Source: Paenibacillus_AB hodogayensis
GTDB lineage: Bacteria; Bacillota; Bacilli; Paenibacillales; NBRC-103111
NCBI RefSeq assembly: GCF_039536325.1
Contig: NZ_BAAAYO010000003.1
Span: 1 to 44,767 of the forward strand
Reading direction: 5' to 3'
DNA: 44,767 bases
Shown here: positions 15,284 to 24,713 of the stretch, one piece after another
How positions within the stretch are numbered: the first letter of the stretch is position 1
How the letters are laid out: each line of letters begins with the position of its first letter
Program-made: the position numbers and the translations under genes
Notes under the pieces: model-generated
What the model was told of the DNA's origin: nothing
Seen by the model: only the letters and a program-made list of their open reading frames with translations
Database searches by the model: none

Positions 15284-17500
15284 TTATTTCAATTCCAGCT
15301 TCGCTATGCCTGACCCCGCCCATGCATTGCGGTATTGCATCGGAGTAATGCCATACTTCGCTTTGAACTTTGTGCAAAAATATTGGGAGTTCCGATAGCC
15401 AACCCGGGTCGCAATGTCAGCGACAGTCAAGGAGGATTCGGTCTTCAGCAACTCCGTAGCCATCTGCAATCGCGCTTTCGTCACATAATCCGTGAATGAG
15501 ATGTTCAGTATATCCGCGAACAAAGTGGATATATAAGAGCTTGACAACGAAGCGACCTCTGACAGCACATCGAGCGACAATTCTTCATGCAGATGTTCAT
15601 CAATATAGGTTTTGAGTCGATGTACCAGCTCGGTATGTCCCTTGGTCTTACCGACTTGAATATAGACGGTCATCTGTATGACCAGACCGCGAATCCAGTC
15701 CATCGTTTCTTCAAATGTCGGTTTCTTCTCTGCACGGAACAGCTCCGAGCTAGGGATGATATGATGGAGATTCAGTTCGAGAACCGCTTCCGACAGTGCA
15801 GTTAACAACTGCATAACGGACAGTTCCACAACCTCTATACGAACGGATGCCTGTGATCGGATCGCAAAGTCAGTCAAGAACCGTTCCGCTTCTACCGTGT
15901 TCCCGGCGCGAATCGCATTCTTGATCTGCGTGAATGCGAATACATGCTGCACACTGCTTAACATCTGCAAATCTAGATCTGCTATAATCATTTGCGGGCC
16001 GTACAAGTACGTATACAGTAATCCTTCCTTCGCCAACTGATGAGCAGCCCGAATGTCTTCCAGCGAGCTTACCGACGGTCCGATTGAAGCTGAGAAAGAC
16101 CATTGCGAGACCATTCGGAATTGAATCAACTCCGCCTTAACCCTTTCAATAGGCTCGGGGTCATCCAACCCCAAGAAGTACAGGATCACCACTTGATCCG
16201 TACTCATCATCGCGATTTCATACGGAATCGAATGACCATTCTCCAAATAAGTGCTGCGAAACGATTCACTATCTCCCCGTGCCAACTGAATATTTACCGT
16301 AACATACAGGCAGTCGAGCGGCAGGTTCACACTTTGCAGCTCGGCCATGTTGCCCAAGAGAAAATTGGTGATTTCGTTTTTCTTCACTTTTGTTTCAAGA
16401 ATGGCTATTTTATCATCCAAATATTGCAACGTATGATCAATGAGCTTATATTCTTTGATGCCTTTCACGGGTAAAGGATTGTTCTGGTACAGCCCTCGAA
16501 TCGTATGAAGAAGCGCCTTCAGCGGCACGTAGAACCGTTTGGATATAACGAAAGCGATTAACCAGCCTAGCAACAGCATGAGCGCACAGCTCACAATAAC
16601 TTGTTGCTGGAATTGTTTGGAGGAAAGAACGAATGTGTCGAAGGGGCGAACGATGGTGTATTGGAACGATCCCGACGCTGAATCTCCATTCAGTGTGGCA
16701 AAAATTTTACTTCCCTGACTGTCTTTCTCGATCTTCACATTGGAATCGGTCGTGGAGCTAAGAGCTTGCAGTACATGATCCGCTTCTAACGGGTCTTCGG
16801 GTCCAGTACTCAATAAAGGACGATCGCTCCCATTCAGCACATATAGCCGTTCAAATGGAGTATTCATCACTTGAGCTAAAGAACGGGACAAATAATCGCG
16901 TCTAATATCAATGTAGATATGGCCTTTTGCTTTATCCTCCGGGAACCCGTAGGGAAGGGTGAGCACATACGTGAGTACTTGTTTACCATCTGGAAGGGTT
17001 CGCCCGATCCACCGCTGTTTCGGAACAGTCGCTAACTGCTCGATAAAGGCTTGATCTTTGCCTGCTTCCAGTTGAGTGTAGAAATAATTGTTATCCAGAA
17101 CGAACCGATCCTTATTAAAGAAAATCGTGATACCCGCAATGCCATCGTCCGCCGAACGAATGAAGTTCATCTGATTCACCAGCGATACGATGTTAGAAAT
17201 GTTGCCTTCCCAGCCGGTATCGAGCAGATTGTATAGAATCCCTTTCAGATCAGGCTCGATACCGACGAAATACCGGCTCGTTAAGCCGTCCACATATTTC
17301 TGCAATACGTTTTTCTCTAAATAATCTTTTGCGGTATTCAGGCGGGATGTGCTCTCTCTAGTCATTTCCCCCACCATCAGCCCATTGGCCTGCGTGAACA
17401 AATAACCGCCTACGGCAGCAATCAATACTATAGCAAGAAGAATGTATGACATAACAAGCCGGATAAAGTAACTTCCCCATACTTCGCCAAATCTCCGCAT
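15284..17500 (-). CDS. membrane-anchored AraC-family regulator (YesS/YtdP-like)
   Basis: A 738-residue one-component regulator. A membrane helix at about residues 10-33 (YILLAIVLIAAVGGYLF), an extracellular Cache-like sensor region of about 265 residues and a second helix (SCALMLLLGWLIAFVIS) are followed by a cytoplasmic linker. The last 100 residues form the double helix-turn-helix of AraC proteins (LDVLSEVASLSSSYISTLF and VADIATRVGYRNSQYFCTKF). The ATG at 17500 has GGGGGAG upstream; the open frame reaches 17539 without a ribosome binding site. Such proteins commonly activate the adjacent sugar ABC operon, perhaps by sensing the ligand or binding protein outside the cell. Confidence 0.9.
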   Translation of the reverse strand: MRRFGEVWGSYFIRLVMSYILLAIVLIAAVGGYLFTQANGLMVGEMTRESTSRLNTAKDYLEKNVLQKYVDGLTSRYFVGIEPDLKGILYNLLDTGWEGNISNIVSLVNQMNFIRSADDGIAGITIFFNKDRFVLDNNYFYTQLEAGKDQAFIEQLATVPKQRWIGRTLPDGKQVLTYVLTLPYGFPEDKAKGHIYIDIRRDYLSRSLAQVMNTPFERLYVLNGSDRPLLSTGPEDPLEADHVLQALSSTTDSNVKIEKDSQGSKIFATLNGDSASGSFQYTIVRPFDTFVLSSKQFQQQVIVSCALMLLLGWLIAFVISKRFYVPLKALLHTIRGLYQNNPLPVKGIKEYKLIDHTLQYLDDKIAILETKVKKNEITNFLLGNMAELQSVNLPLDCLYVTVNIQLARGDSESFRSTYLENGHSIPYEIAMMSTDQVVILYFLGLDDPEPIERVKAELIQFRMVSQWSFSASIGPSVSSLEDIRAAHQLAKEGLLYTYLYGPQMIIADLDLQMLSSVQHVFAFTQIKNAIRAGNTVEAERFLTDFAIRSQASVRIEVVELSVMQLLTALSEAVLELNLHHIIPSSELFRAEKKPTFEETMDWIRGLVIQMTVYIQVGKTKGHTELVHRLKTYIDEHLHEELSLDVLSEVASLSSSYISTLFADILNISFTDYVTKARLQMATELLKTESSLTVADIATRVGYRNSQYFCTKFKAKYGITPMQYRNAWAGSGIAKLELK

Positions 17501-17611
17501 GCGTCTCCCCCCTGTATGCGCTCTCATTCGTTTTACCATTATATCATAGGTGGTTGCAACTTTTGAGAACGTTCAGGGAGAAATTTACGTTGATGATTCC
17601 GACCTCATCAT

Positions 17612-18952
17612 TTATGAACCTATATAACGATGACTGAACATTTTGCCCGTCCAGTAATTACGGGTATCCACCCTCATTCTTTCATTATTCAGGGCCATCT
17701 CTTTATCCGCAATCAGCCTGGCATTTCCGTATCCGCCTACTAACTCCTCTGCCCACTTTCGTCCGTATCGGTGGTGGGTCACTTCGTCCGCCCAGTCAAA
17801 GTCGATTCCTTGAGCCAGCAGTTTCACGAAAGGTTCTTCCCTCTGCTGCGCCAACTTTGTGTAAAATCTCGACTCCTTGGGCATCTGTTCCTTCTTCATC
17901 GCCTCTCCCTCAATGCCGACAGATAACCAAACGTAGGAAGCGGCAACCGGTTTATCCATATGCGGATCATAATCACCCTTGAACTGGGGTTGGGAGAACC
18001 ACTCGAACCCTCCCAGGTCGAGGACTGCTTGGCCATACAACGTATGCCGCATCTCATCCCAACAGTGCCTGGACAAGTCATCGTAAAACTCCCATGGCAT
18101 GCCTTGCTGCATGACGAGAGTTGCCGCACAGAGCTCGGCCGCCCCCAGCTCCTCTTGACGGATGCGTGCAGCTTCCGCGGCCCCGGCAATCACATCGTCG
18201 TCAGGTTGGTTCTTTACACCTGTGCGGCCCAATGTATCACCGCCCATACGTGGATCACGAACAGCTTTATCCGGTATGCGGTAAGCTTCTTTGGATCTCC
18301 AACGGATTGGCGTTCGATTGTTCTCAACGGCTTCACCCGCCATGCCGCCGCAGTTATGAAGCAGCTCAAGCAAATGATCCTTGTACGGTTGCGCACTGGC
18401 TTCATCATCAATGACGACATGATATTGATCGGAATGGGCATTGAAATAACGGGCATCTTCGAGTAATACGGGTTGAATCGCCGCCCCCCAGGCGAGTTGT
18501 TCCTCAAGATCCAGCCTGGCATGCTTCATCAATCGAACCGTCGGGTAATCGACGAGTGGCTGAGTGGATTCCAGATATTGCTCGTATAATCGGGTAATTG
18601 CCGGTTTGGCTACCTCATATACCCCTACCCACAGTTCGTAATCCGAGCGGGCCATAAGCAATTCATCCCAAAATAACTCCAGCCAGGGATCGGGGGATTT
18701 CATCTTCTGCAACTGCGGGTTGCGCAGCTCTGAAGCGCGGTCTACCCACATCTTCATCGCTTGAGCATCCTCATATACACTTCTCGCCAATCCCGCCTTG
18801 AAATCCCAGTTCATTCGGGCTGGCAGCTGTGCAGCTCCGATCATCATGAGCCGGTAGTGCGAATACGCTAATCGTTTTACGATCTTTGAAGATTGTTCCA
18901 CATCGTATTGCCCCAGCTTCTGAGCATTTTGAATACCTGCATACTGATGCAT
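17612..18952 (-). CDS. ferritin-like domain protein (DUF455-type)
   Basis: A 446-residue soluble protein with features of ferritin-like diiron proteins. ExxH motifs occur at about residues 300-303 (WDEMRHTLYG) and 390-393 (WADEVTHHRYGRKW), with helix Glu residues near 268-273 (RQEELGAAELC) and at about 62 (SVYEDAQAMKMWVDRASELR). The ending DEVxHxxxGxxW resembles DUF455 proteins. A diiron site, hence oxidase, hydroxylase or non-catalytic role, is inference. It lies alone between two AraC genes inside the glycan region, unusual company for this fold. I know of no defined role. Confidence 0.6.
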   Translation of the reverse strand: MHQYAGIQNAQKLGQYDVEQSSKIVKRLAYSHYRLMMIGAAQLPARMNWDFKAGLARSVYEDAQAMKMWVDRASELRNPQLQKMKSPDPWLELFWDELLMARSDYELWVGVYEVAKPAITRLYEQYLESTQPLVDYPTVRLMKHARLDLEEQLAWGAAIQPVLLEDARYFNAHSDQYHVVIDDEASAQPYKDHLLELLHNCGGMAGEAVENNRTPIRWRSKEAYRIPDKAVRDPRMGGDTLGRTGVKNQPDDDVIAGAAEAARIRQEELGAAELCAATLVMQQGMPWEFYDDLSRHCWDEMRHTLYGQAVLDLGGFEWFSQPQFKGDYDPHMDKPVAASYVWLSVGIEGEAMKKEQMPKESRFYTKLAQQREEPFVKLLAQGIDFDWADEVTHHRYGRKWAEELVGGYGNARLIADKEMALNNERMRVDTRNYWTGKMFSHRYIGS

Positions 18953-19066
18953 GAACTACAACTCCTTGTTGATTGGTTTCCTGTTTCTACTTGGAATTAT
19001 AGAGCTGATCTTCTCCCCTCAAAAGAACCAATATGTCGTACGGTGTTCTGAATGGAACATTGTGCA

Positions 19067-19095
19067 TTGTTAAGATTGACCCTTCATACTATGAT
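19067..19095 (+). promoter_or_regulatory. promoter of the AraC gene at 19143
   Basis: TTGTTA (19067-19072) and TATGAT (19090-19095) are separated by 17 bases, about 48 bases before the start codon. Four and five of six consensus positions match. Confidence 0.5.
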
Positions 19096-19142
19096 GAACC
19101 TTGTAGAGACTGTGAGAAAACGATGGATGGAGGTACAGTCGG

Positions 19143-19970
19143 ATGTATATCAAGTTCGCCCCGAAAATCAACGCCCCCTCTCTTCCGTTGGTAGCCGTCG
19201 ATGCAGGTTATGAGAAAATAATACATACCGAAAAATGTGATTGGCCTTTCTATCAGATCGTGTGCTGTTATCAAGGGGAAGGTACCGTTAAAATCGGGGA
19301 AGCCTTCATCGATTTGAAGCCGGGTCGCCTCTTGTTGATTCGACCGGGTACTGTTCATGAATATCACTATCAGAAACAGATGTACCAGTTATCCTGGGTT
19401 TCCTTCAATGGCTACTTGGCGGACCAGCTAATGGAGCAATACGGAATTGATCATTCCTATGTTGCGATCAAAGACACTTCTCACCCGAGTATCCATCTGG
19501 ACATCCTGTCCGTATTGGAGGAAGTGGAGAACCATTTTGTCATTGATCGGGTATCTGTCATCCTGTATCGTATTCTGATCCACTTCTTCATGCAGTTCAA
19601 ATCCGACTCGGATATGACAGAGTCTGCTGATTCCACGAACATTCATCTTCAACGGGCGATCGATTGGGTGAAAGCCAACCTTTCCTCCCCGGTAGATGTA
19701 GCCCGCACTTCACAGGAACTTGGGCTATCGCGTCAACATTTAACCAGACTCATCCAGCGGAAATTCGGAATGTCATCGATTGAATTTTTCACCAAGCTCA
19801 AGATGCTTCAAGCCCAGAAGGACCTGATCGAGCTTCCTGAACGGAGCATCAAGGAGATTGCCTTGAACTTAGGTTTTACGAATTCCAGCCACTTCGCCAG
19901 AGTATTTCGCGATTATTCGAGTTATTCCCCTTCTGGCTTTCGAGCCTTGTATATACTCCGAGTTCATTAG
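19143..19970 (+). CDS. AraC-family regulator with N-terminal cupin
   Basis: A 275-residue regulator. The N-terminal half (about 1-150) is a cupin-type effector pocket (KIGEAFIDLKPGRLLLIRPG, then GTVHEYHY). The C-terminal 100 residues carry two helix-turn-helix units (VDVARTSQELGLSRQHLTRL and IKEIALNLGFTNSSHFARVF). GGAGG is nine bases before the ATG. It is followed in the same direction by the SIS-PfkB-dehydrogenase operon, its most likely target. Confidence 0.9.
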   Translation: MYIKFAPKINAPSLPLVAVDAGYEKIIHTEKCDWPFYQIVCCYQGEGTVKIGEAFIDLKPGRLLLIRPGTVHEYHYQKQMYQLSWVSFNGYLADQLMEQYGIDHSYVAIKDTSHPSIHLDILSVLEEVENHFVIDRVSVILYRILIHFFMQFKSDSDMTESADSTNIHLQRAIDWVKANLSSPVDVARTSQELGLSRQHLTRLIQRKFGMSSIEFFTKLKMLQAQKDLIELPERSIKEIALNLGFTNSSHFARVFRDYSSYSPSGFRALYILRVH

Positions 19971-20079
19971 TCAACCAGTCGATTTATCCATATAAAAAGC
20001 TAATACGCCTATATATTATTGAATGCGTTCTAATTACAATTAGGGTTGAAATTCTATAATCGAAAAGGTGGAATGCTCC

Positions 20080-21132
20080 ATGTACCAATCCTATATTGAG
20101 ATATTCGAACAGTACGACAGTTTAAAACAAACATCAGAATATGTTCAGGCCCAGCGGGAATCCATTTCCCAGCTATTCGAGAGCGAGAAACCACAGGAGA
20201 TCGTCTTCGTTGCATGCGGGTCCAGCTATTGGGGCTCGTTATCGGCTTCTGTCACCATGGAACATAAGCTCGGGGTGCGCTGCTATACAGTAGCAAGCGG
20301 GGACGTGCTTCTCAATCAGGACTATTACAAGAAACGGTTTACTAAACCTCTTATCATCGCTCCCTCCCGTTCGGGCTCGACATCAGAAACGATACAGGCT
20401 GTAACTCTACTTAAGGAATCCTACCATAGTTCGGTCCTCTCTATCGTGGAATACGAGAATAGTCCGCTAGCCCAGATATCCGATCTGTGCCTCTACATTC
20501 CTTGGTGCAATGAAGCGAGCGTCTGCCAAACTCGTTCTTTCGTCAGTTTGTATATGACCCAGTTATTCCTCACGTCCATCTGGTCCCATGATCACTCGTT
20601 GATTGAAGAAGCTGATCGCTATATCCAGAACGCAAGCATGATCATTCGTGCGAATGAAGACAGACTGAAACGCATTGCTGAACAACCTTGGGATCATGTC
20701 GTTGCACTTGGCAATGGAAGTTTGTTCGGAGTAGCCTGTGAAGGGGCGCTAATCATGCTAGAGATGGCTCAGATTCCGGTATCCTTCTACAATACGCTGG
20801 AACTGCGGCATGGGCCTATCGTCAATGTGAATGCCAAAACGCTCGTCGTCCTGTTCAGCAGCGGCAACAGTACGGAAGGGCAACGTCTGGAGGAGGATTT
20901 GGCACAGGATTGCCGGAATAAGGGGGCTGAAGTCATTGCGATTGGAAAAGCGGGCACGTTTCAACAGCTGAATGAATTATTTTCTCTGGAACAGCAATCC
21001 CATACTGAACTAACAGCGTTTCTGGGGTCCTTCGTCGCGCAGGGTGTGGCGTATTACAAAGCGATCCAGAAAGGTGTGAATCCCGATTCGCCGCAAGGAC
21101 TAAACCCATGGATTCAAATCGGTACACCTTAA
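20080..21132 (+). CDS. SIS-domain sugar isomerase/deaminase (AgaS/NagB-II/GlmS-C-like)
   Basis: A 350-residue protein with two SIS sugar-phosphate-binding domains. The first holds VFVACGSSYWGSLSAS and the phosphate loop APSRSGSTSET (about residue 95). The second contains HVVALGNGSLFGVACEGAL and ELRHGPIVNVNAKT, a pattern shared by the isomerase half of GlmS and by AgaS/NagB-II deaminases. It should act on a phosphorylated amino or ketose sugar; Amadori-product deglycases (FrlB) share the fold but look less similar. ATG at 20080 is preceded by AAGGTGG; an in-frame GTG at 20068 overlaps that site. First gene of an operon with a PfkB kinase (25-base overlap) and a dehydrogenase. Confidence 0.85.
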   Translation: MYQSYIEIFEQYDSLKQTSEYVQAQRESISQLFESEKPQEIVFVACGSSYWGSLSASVTMEHKLGVRCYTVASGDVLLNQDYYKKRFTKPLIIAPSRSGSTSETIQAVTLLKESYHSSVLSIVEYENSPLAQISDLCLYIPWCNEASVCQTRSFVSLYMTQLFLTSIWSHDHSLIEEADRYIQNASMIIRANEDRLKRIAEQPWDHVVALGNGSLFGVACEGALIMLEMAQIPVSFYNTLELRHGPIVNVNAKTLVVLFSSGNSTEGQRLEEDLAQDCRNKGAEVIAIGKAGTFQQLNELFSLEQQSHTELTAFLGSFVAQGVAYYKAIQKGVNPDSPQGLNPWIQIGTP

Positions 21133-22070
21133 TGACCAAACGATTCGATGTTGTTACCTTCATGGACGTCTGTGTCGACTTAATCGTTCGAGGCGGGGAC
21201 ATTATTCCTAAATTCGGGCAAGCGGAACAGCTTGTGGGTGATTACTCGATCGAACTCGGTGGTTCTTGCTGTATATTCGCTTCCCAAGCGGCCAAATTGC
21301 GATTAAACACGGCAGGCGTCGGCATTGTTGGCGATGATCCATTCGGCGTAATTGTACGACATTACTTGCAACAATCCGGTATTGTCATGGATTACGTTCA
21401 CACGGATCCGAGCTATAAGACGGGAATGAGTATTGCCTTGTGCGATGCGAACGATCGAGCCATTCTTACTCATCTTGGTTCACTCGATGCCATAGGGCTA
21501 GATGACATTCCGAACGAATTGCTCGAGAGCGCTCGACATCTGCATATTGGCAGTTACTTCCTGATGAAGAAACTACAGCCTCATTGGGTGGCCATCGCCA
21601 AGAAAGCGAAAGCGAATGGCATGACCATCAGTCTCGACACGAACTGGGACCCTGATGAACGCTGGGAAGATGGATTGCAGGAGCTGCTCCCTTATGTGGA
21701 TATTTTCCTCCCGAACGTCAATGAATTGAAGGCAATTACGCGCCAATCCACGGTTGAAGATGCAATCCTTGCCCTGCAAGACATCATTCCTCTAATCGTA
21801 GTGAAGGACGGTGGGGAAGGTGCATTTGCCTATCACCAAGGACAACGCTTTAGAGCACAGTCGCTCAAAGATATTCGTGTCGTCGACTCTGTGGGCGCAG
21901 GGGACAGCTTTGATGCCGGATTCGTACACGGATTCCTTGCTGGCTATGATGTTGAAACCTGCTTGCACATGGGCTGCATCTGCGGTGGAATGAACACGAC
22001 TCAATCGGGTGGCGTAGCCGGTCAAATCGGGTTGGAGGAGTGTATCCGACTTTTAGCGGACAAACGATAG
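21108..22070 (+). CDS. PfkB-family carbohydrate kinase
   Basis: A 320-residue sugar kinase of the ribokinase/PfkB family. Early GG motif IELGGSCCIFASQAAKL (about residue 48) and C-terminal signature DSVGAGDSFDAGF with catalytic Asp at about residue 266. It would phosphorylate a sugar or sugar acid using ATP; the exact substrate cannot be read. ATG at 21108 is supported by AAGGA about 8 bases upstream and overlaps the SIS gene by 25 bases; an alternative ATG at 21132 would overlap by one base (TAATG) but lacks a site. Its pairing with a SIS enzyme suggests kinase and deaminase/isomerase act in sequence. Confidence 0.9.
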   Translation: MDSNRYTLMTKRFDVVTFMDVCVDLIVRGGDIIPKFGQAEQLVGDYSIELGGSCCIFASQAAKLRLNTAGVGIVGDDPFGVIVRHYLQQSGIVMDYVHTDPSYKTGMSIALCDANDRAILTHLGSLDAIGLDDIPNELLESARHLHIGSYFLMKKLQPHWVAIAKKAKANGMTISLDTNWDPDERWEDGLQELLPYVDIFLPNVNELKAITRQSTVEDAILALQDIIPLIVVKDGGEGAFAYHQGQRFRAQSLKDIRVVDSVGAGDSFDAGFVHGFLAGYDVETCLHMGCICGGMNTTQSGGVAGQIGLEECIRLLADKR

Positions 22071-22115
22071 CTTACCAGACGATGGAGCTAACGTACTGAG
22101 GAGATGTTGAGGCAT

Positions 22116-23099
22116 ATGGGATTGAGAGTAGCGTTACTTGGTGCAGGAATTATTGGGGATTATCATTTGCGCGCAATTGCGTCGATGCCGCATATGGAAG
22201 CAGTGGCCATTGCCGATGTCAACGTTGCAAGAGGAGACGAATGCGCGCAACGGTTCGGTTTGAAGGCTTATACGGATTATCGGCTTATGATGGAGGAGAT
22301 GCGGCCTGACATCGCGATTATCGCCCTTCCCCACTTTCTTCACCTGGAAGCCGCTATTTATTGCGCAGACCGCGGATGTCATTTGCTTTTGGAGAAGCCC
22401 ATGGCGATATCCGTACAACAATGTGATGCGATCAACGAGGCCGTCGAACGAAATCATGTTGTGATGCTCGTCGGGCAAACCCAACAATATATTTCACATA
22501 ATCTGAAGGGCAAAGCTCTAGTGCAAAGCGGTTCGCTAGGCAAGCTGGTCATGATTCACGATGTTCGGCACGGCGCCTATTTCCATGCGGACCGCCCTGC
22601 CTGGTTTTTGGACAAAGCCAAATCTGGCGGGGGCATCGTATTCAACTTGGGCGCTCATGCTATCGATAAAATCCAATGGCTGACGGACAGCCGCATCACA
22701 CGTGTGCGCGCGTCGCTTAGCTATCACGCCGAGCTTTACCCGGATATGGAAGGCAGCGCGGTCATGATGCTGGAAACGTCAGAGGGTGTTACCTGTACGG
22801 TTAACTTGTCTGGTTATGAGGGAGCCGATCGGGAAGAAACGGAGCTCATATTCACCCATGGGATGATCAAGATCATTAACCACGATTCCGTATGGATTAG
22901 TGAAGACGGCAAGTACCGCCAAGTTCCTATCGAACATGCGGTCAATCCATTCGTGCTGCAATTGACTGATCTGGCGGCATGCATTCAGGAAGGACGACAA
23001 CCTTATTCCTCTGGTGAATATGGCCGTTCTATCGTTCGCGTGATTGAAGCCGTATATCGATCGGCGGAACGTGACGAAGAGGTCAGACTTGAGCCCTAA
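22116..23099 (+). CDS. Gfo/Idh/MocA-family NAD(P)-dependent oxidoreductase
   Basis: A 327-residue dehydrogenase. The Rossmann motif is at the very start (RVALLGAGIIGDYHLRAIAS), the family's LEKPMA motif is near residue 93 and GGGIVFNLGAHAIDKIQWL near 173 supplies the conserved substrate-side His. Oxidises or reduces a sugar or inositol-like substrate. The ATG at 22116 fits the conserved N-terminus; ATG 22104 is also in frame and the best Shine-Dalgarno-like sequence (GAGGAG) lies at 22099-22104, so the start is uncertain by four codons. Last gene of the plus-strand operon. Confidence 0.9.
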   Translation: MGLRVALLGAGIIGDYHLRAIASMPHMEAVAIADVNVARGDECAQRFGLKAYTDYRLMMEEMRPDIAIIALPHFLHLEAAIYCADRGCHLLLEKPMAISVQQCDAINEAVERNHVVMLVGQTQQYISHNLKGKALVQSGSLGKLVMIHDVRHGAYFHADRPAWFLDKAKSGGGIVFNLGAHAIDKIQWLTDSRITRVRASLSYHAELYPDMEGSAVMMLETSEGVTCTVNLSGYEGADREETELIFTHGMIKIINHDSVWISEDGKYRQVPIEHAVNPFVLQLTDLAACIQEGRQPYSSGEYGRSIVRVIEAVYRSAERDEEVRLEP

Positions 23100-23131
23100 G
23101 TGGGCTTCCCAAACATTCGTTCCACTTGTAT

Positions 23132-23180
23132 AGGTGAGAAGAACCTGACCTTTGAGTTTCCGGTCAGGTTCTTCTCATCT
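23132..23180. terminator. convergent hairpin between the dehydrogenase and GH4 genes
   Basis: Perfect 15-bp stem: GAGAAGAACCTGACC (23136-23150) and GGTCAGGTTCTTCTC (23162-23176), extended by three to four more pairs to 23132 and 23180, loop of 11 bases. It lies between two genes that converge, 10 bases after the GH4 stop, and can serve both strands. Neither side has a long T run. Confidence 0.7.
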
Positions 23181-23189
23181 TCCAGGGCG

Positions 23190-24563
23190 TTATTGGAACT
23201 GCGGCAAGTATTGTTTTTGTGCGGCGATCATTTCGTCCACCATCGCTTCCGCAGCAGAGCGATCATTCAAATATCCGCCTAGCAGGACAGCTTCCACGAA
23301 CAGATTCCGATCGCCTCGCAGTGCGGCGTCTACCGTCAACTCGACGATCGCGAGAGGCTTGGCGAGCAGCTGTGCGAGCGTATCCGGATAATCGAGAATT
23401 TGCAAAGCAGCGATCCCTCTAGCTGTCGCTGCCCCTGGCAGTTCAATTACTGCATCGCGCGGCAAGTTGGGTACGGCTCCTCTGTTCTGCACGTTGACGG
23501 AGAATAGATGCCGCTTGTCATTTTCAATCGAATCGATGATTTCCATCAATTGCTCATGTTCACCGCTTAGCTTGTCGAAGAAATCGTCCGGGAGCGGGTC
23601 AGGGGATTGGCCGAGCTCATCCATCCGGTCATAGATCCGATCCCCATAGGCGATCACTTTCTCGAACGAATAGGCGTCCTTCCCGAACGTCTTGCCATAA
23701 TATTGTGCGCCGGGGAACCGTTCCGGGAAAAACTCAACAACATGCCTATCGCCGGGAGCCGCGTAAGCCCCGTATTGCTCGAAAAAGGACCAGGCGTAAG
23801 GATTGCTGATGGCAGGCGCTTCCTCCCCCATCTCGCGGAACATAGCTCCCACATTCTTGAAGTCGATGCCGGCTTGGGTCAAGGCATGAATTTTATCGCG
23901 GATCAACGGACGCGCGTCCTGACCGTCATAGCGAAAATCGTACATAAACGTCAAATGATTGATCCCGATGGAATAAGCGGTAAATTTGCTTAGATCGAGA
24001 CCTGCGAGCTGGGCTACATGTCGTTCCGAATCGTGTACGCCATGGCAAAGTCCGACAACCGGAAAATCGGTCGCCTTGCTCAAAGCTCGGCATATCATTG
24101 TCATCGGATTGGAGTAGTTGAAGAAGGTCGCATTGGGGCATTGCTTCATCACATCACGAACGATGTCCACCATCGCCGGGATCATCCGCATAGCTCTGGA
24201 TATGCCTCCTGGCATCGCCGTATCGCCAACCGGTTGATAGACACCATACTGGCGCGGAATGAATACATCTTGCTCCCATGCTCTACGTCCACCCACACCA
24301 ATCGTGCAGACAACGTAATCCGCGTCATCCAATACGTCCCGGCGATCGGTGGAGTAAGTCAACCGGATGCTGCCTTCCTTGGCGCTAATCATTTTCCCGC
24401 ATAGTTTGGCGATAGAATCCAGTGCACGCGGATCGGTGTCAACAAGTGCCAAGTGCCAATTGAATCGTCCTGGATTCCGCAACAAGTCCGCGACCAATCC
24501 TTGTGTAAACATGGAACTCCCCGCGCCAATGAGAACGAGCTTCCTATTCTGGTTCTCATTCAT
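23190..24563 (-). CDS. glycoside hydrolase family 4 enzyme, CHG-type
   Basis: A 457-residue GH4 protein. The NAD-binding start is KLVLIGAGSSMFTQGLVADL; NYSNPMTMICRAL (Asn about 151), GLCHGVHDS (Cys about 173) and GINHLTF (His about 203) are the positions known in GH4 to bind substrate and Mn2+. GH4 uses NAD+ and a divalent metal for redox-elimination cleavage. The CHG motif is, as I recall, associated with alpha-glucuronidase/alpha-galacturonidase (LplD-type) members rather than 6-phosphoglycosidases; that is family inference. Start uncertain: ATG 24563 or 24575, with GGGAG and AGGAG at awkward distances. It stands divergent from an AraC gene that probably controls it. Confidence 0.88.
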   Translation of the reverse strand: MNENQNRKLVLIGAGSSMFTQGLVADLLRNPGRFNWHLALVDTDPRALDSIAKLCGKMISAKEGSIRLTYSTDRRDVLDDADYVVCTIGVGGRRAWEQDVFIPRQYGVYQPVGDTAMPGGISRAMRMIPAMVDIVRDVMKQCPNATFFNYSNPMTMICRALSKATDFPVVGLCHGVHDSERHVAQLAGLDLSKFTAYSIGINHLTFMYDFRYDGQDARPLIRDKIHALTQAGIDFKNVGAMFREMGEEAPAISNPYAWSFFEQYGAYAAPGDRHVVEFFPERFPGAQYYGKTFGKDAYSFEKVIAYGDRIYDRMDELGQSPDPLPDDFFDKLSGEHEQLMEIIDSIENDKRHLFSVNVQNRGAVPNLPRDAVIELPGAATARGIAALQILDYPDTLAQLLAKPLAIVELTVDAALRGDRNLFVEAVLLGGYLNDRSAAEAMVDEMIAAQKQYLPQFQ

Positions 24564-24713
24564 ATCCTTAATCATGCTCCTATTCAACTCCCTCGCGATA
24601 TTTGATTCATAGGCATGGCTAATAGATTTTTTCTCGACATTTGCGATATAATACATGAATCGAACACTCGGAAGACTGGGACCTATCATTTAACTTGAAA
24701 AGGAAGCTACCGA

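Noticed and set aside
20055..20060. Perfect TATAAT directly before the SIS gene as its -10
   Set aside because: Transcription would start inside or after the ribosome binding site, which would leave the gene without it; no -35 is present.
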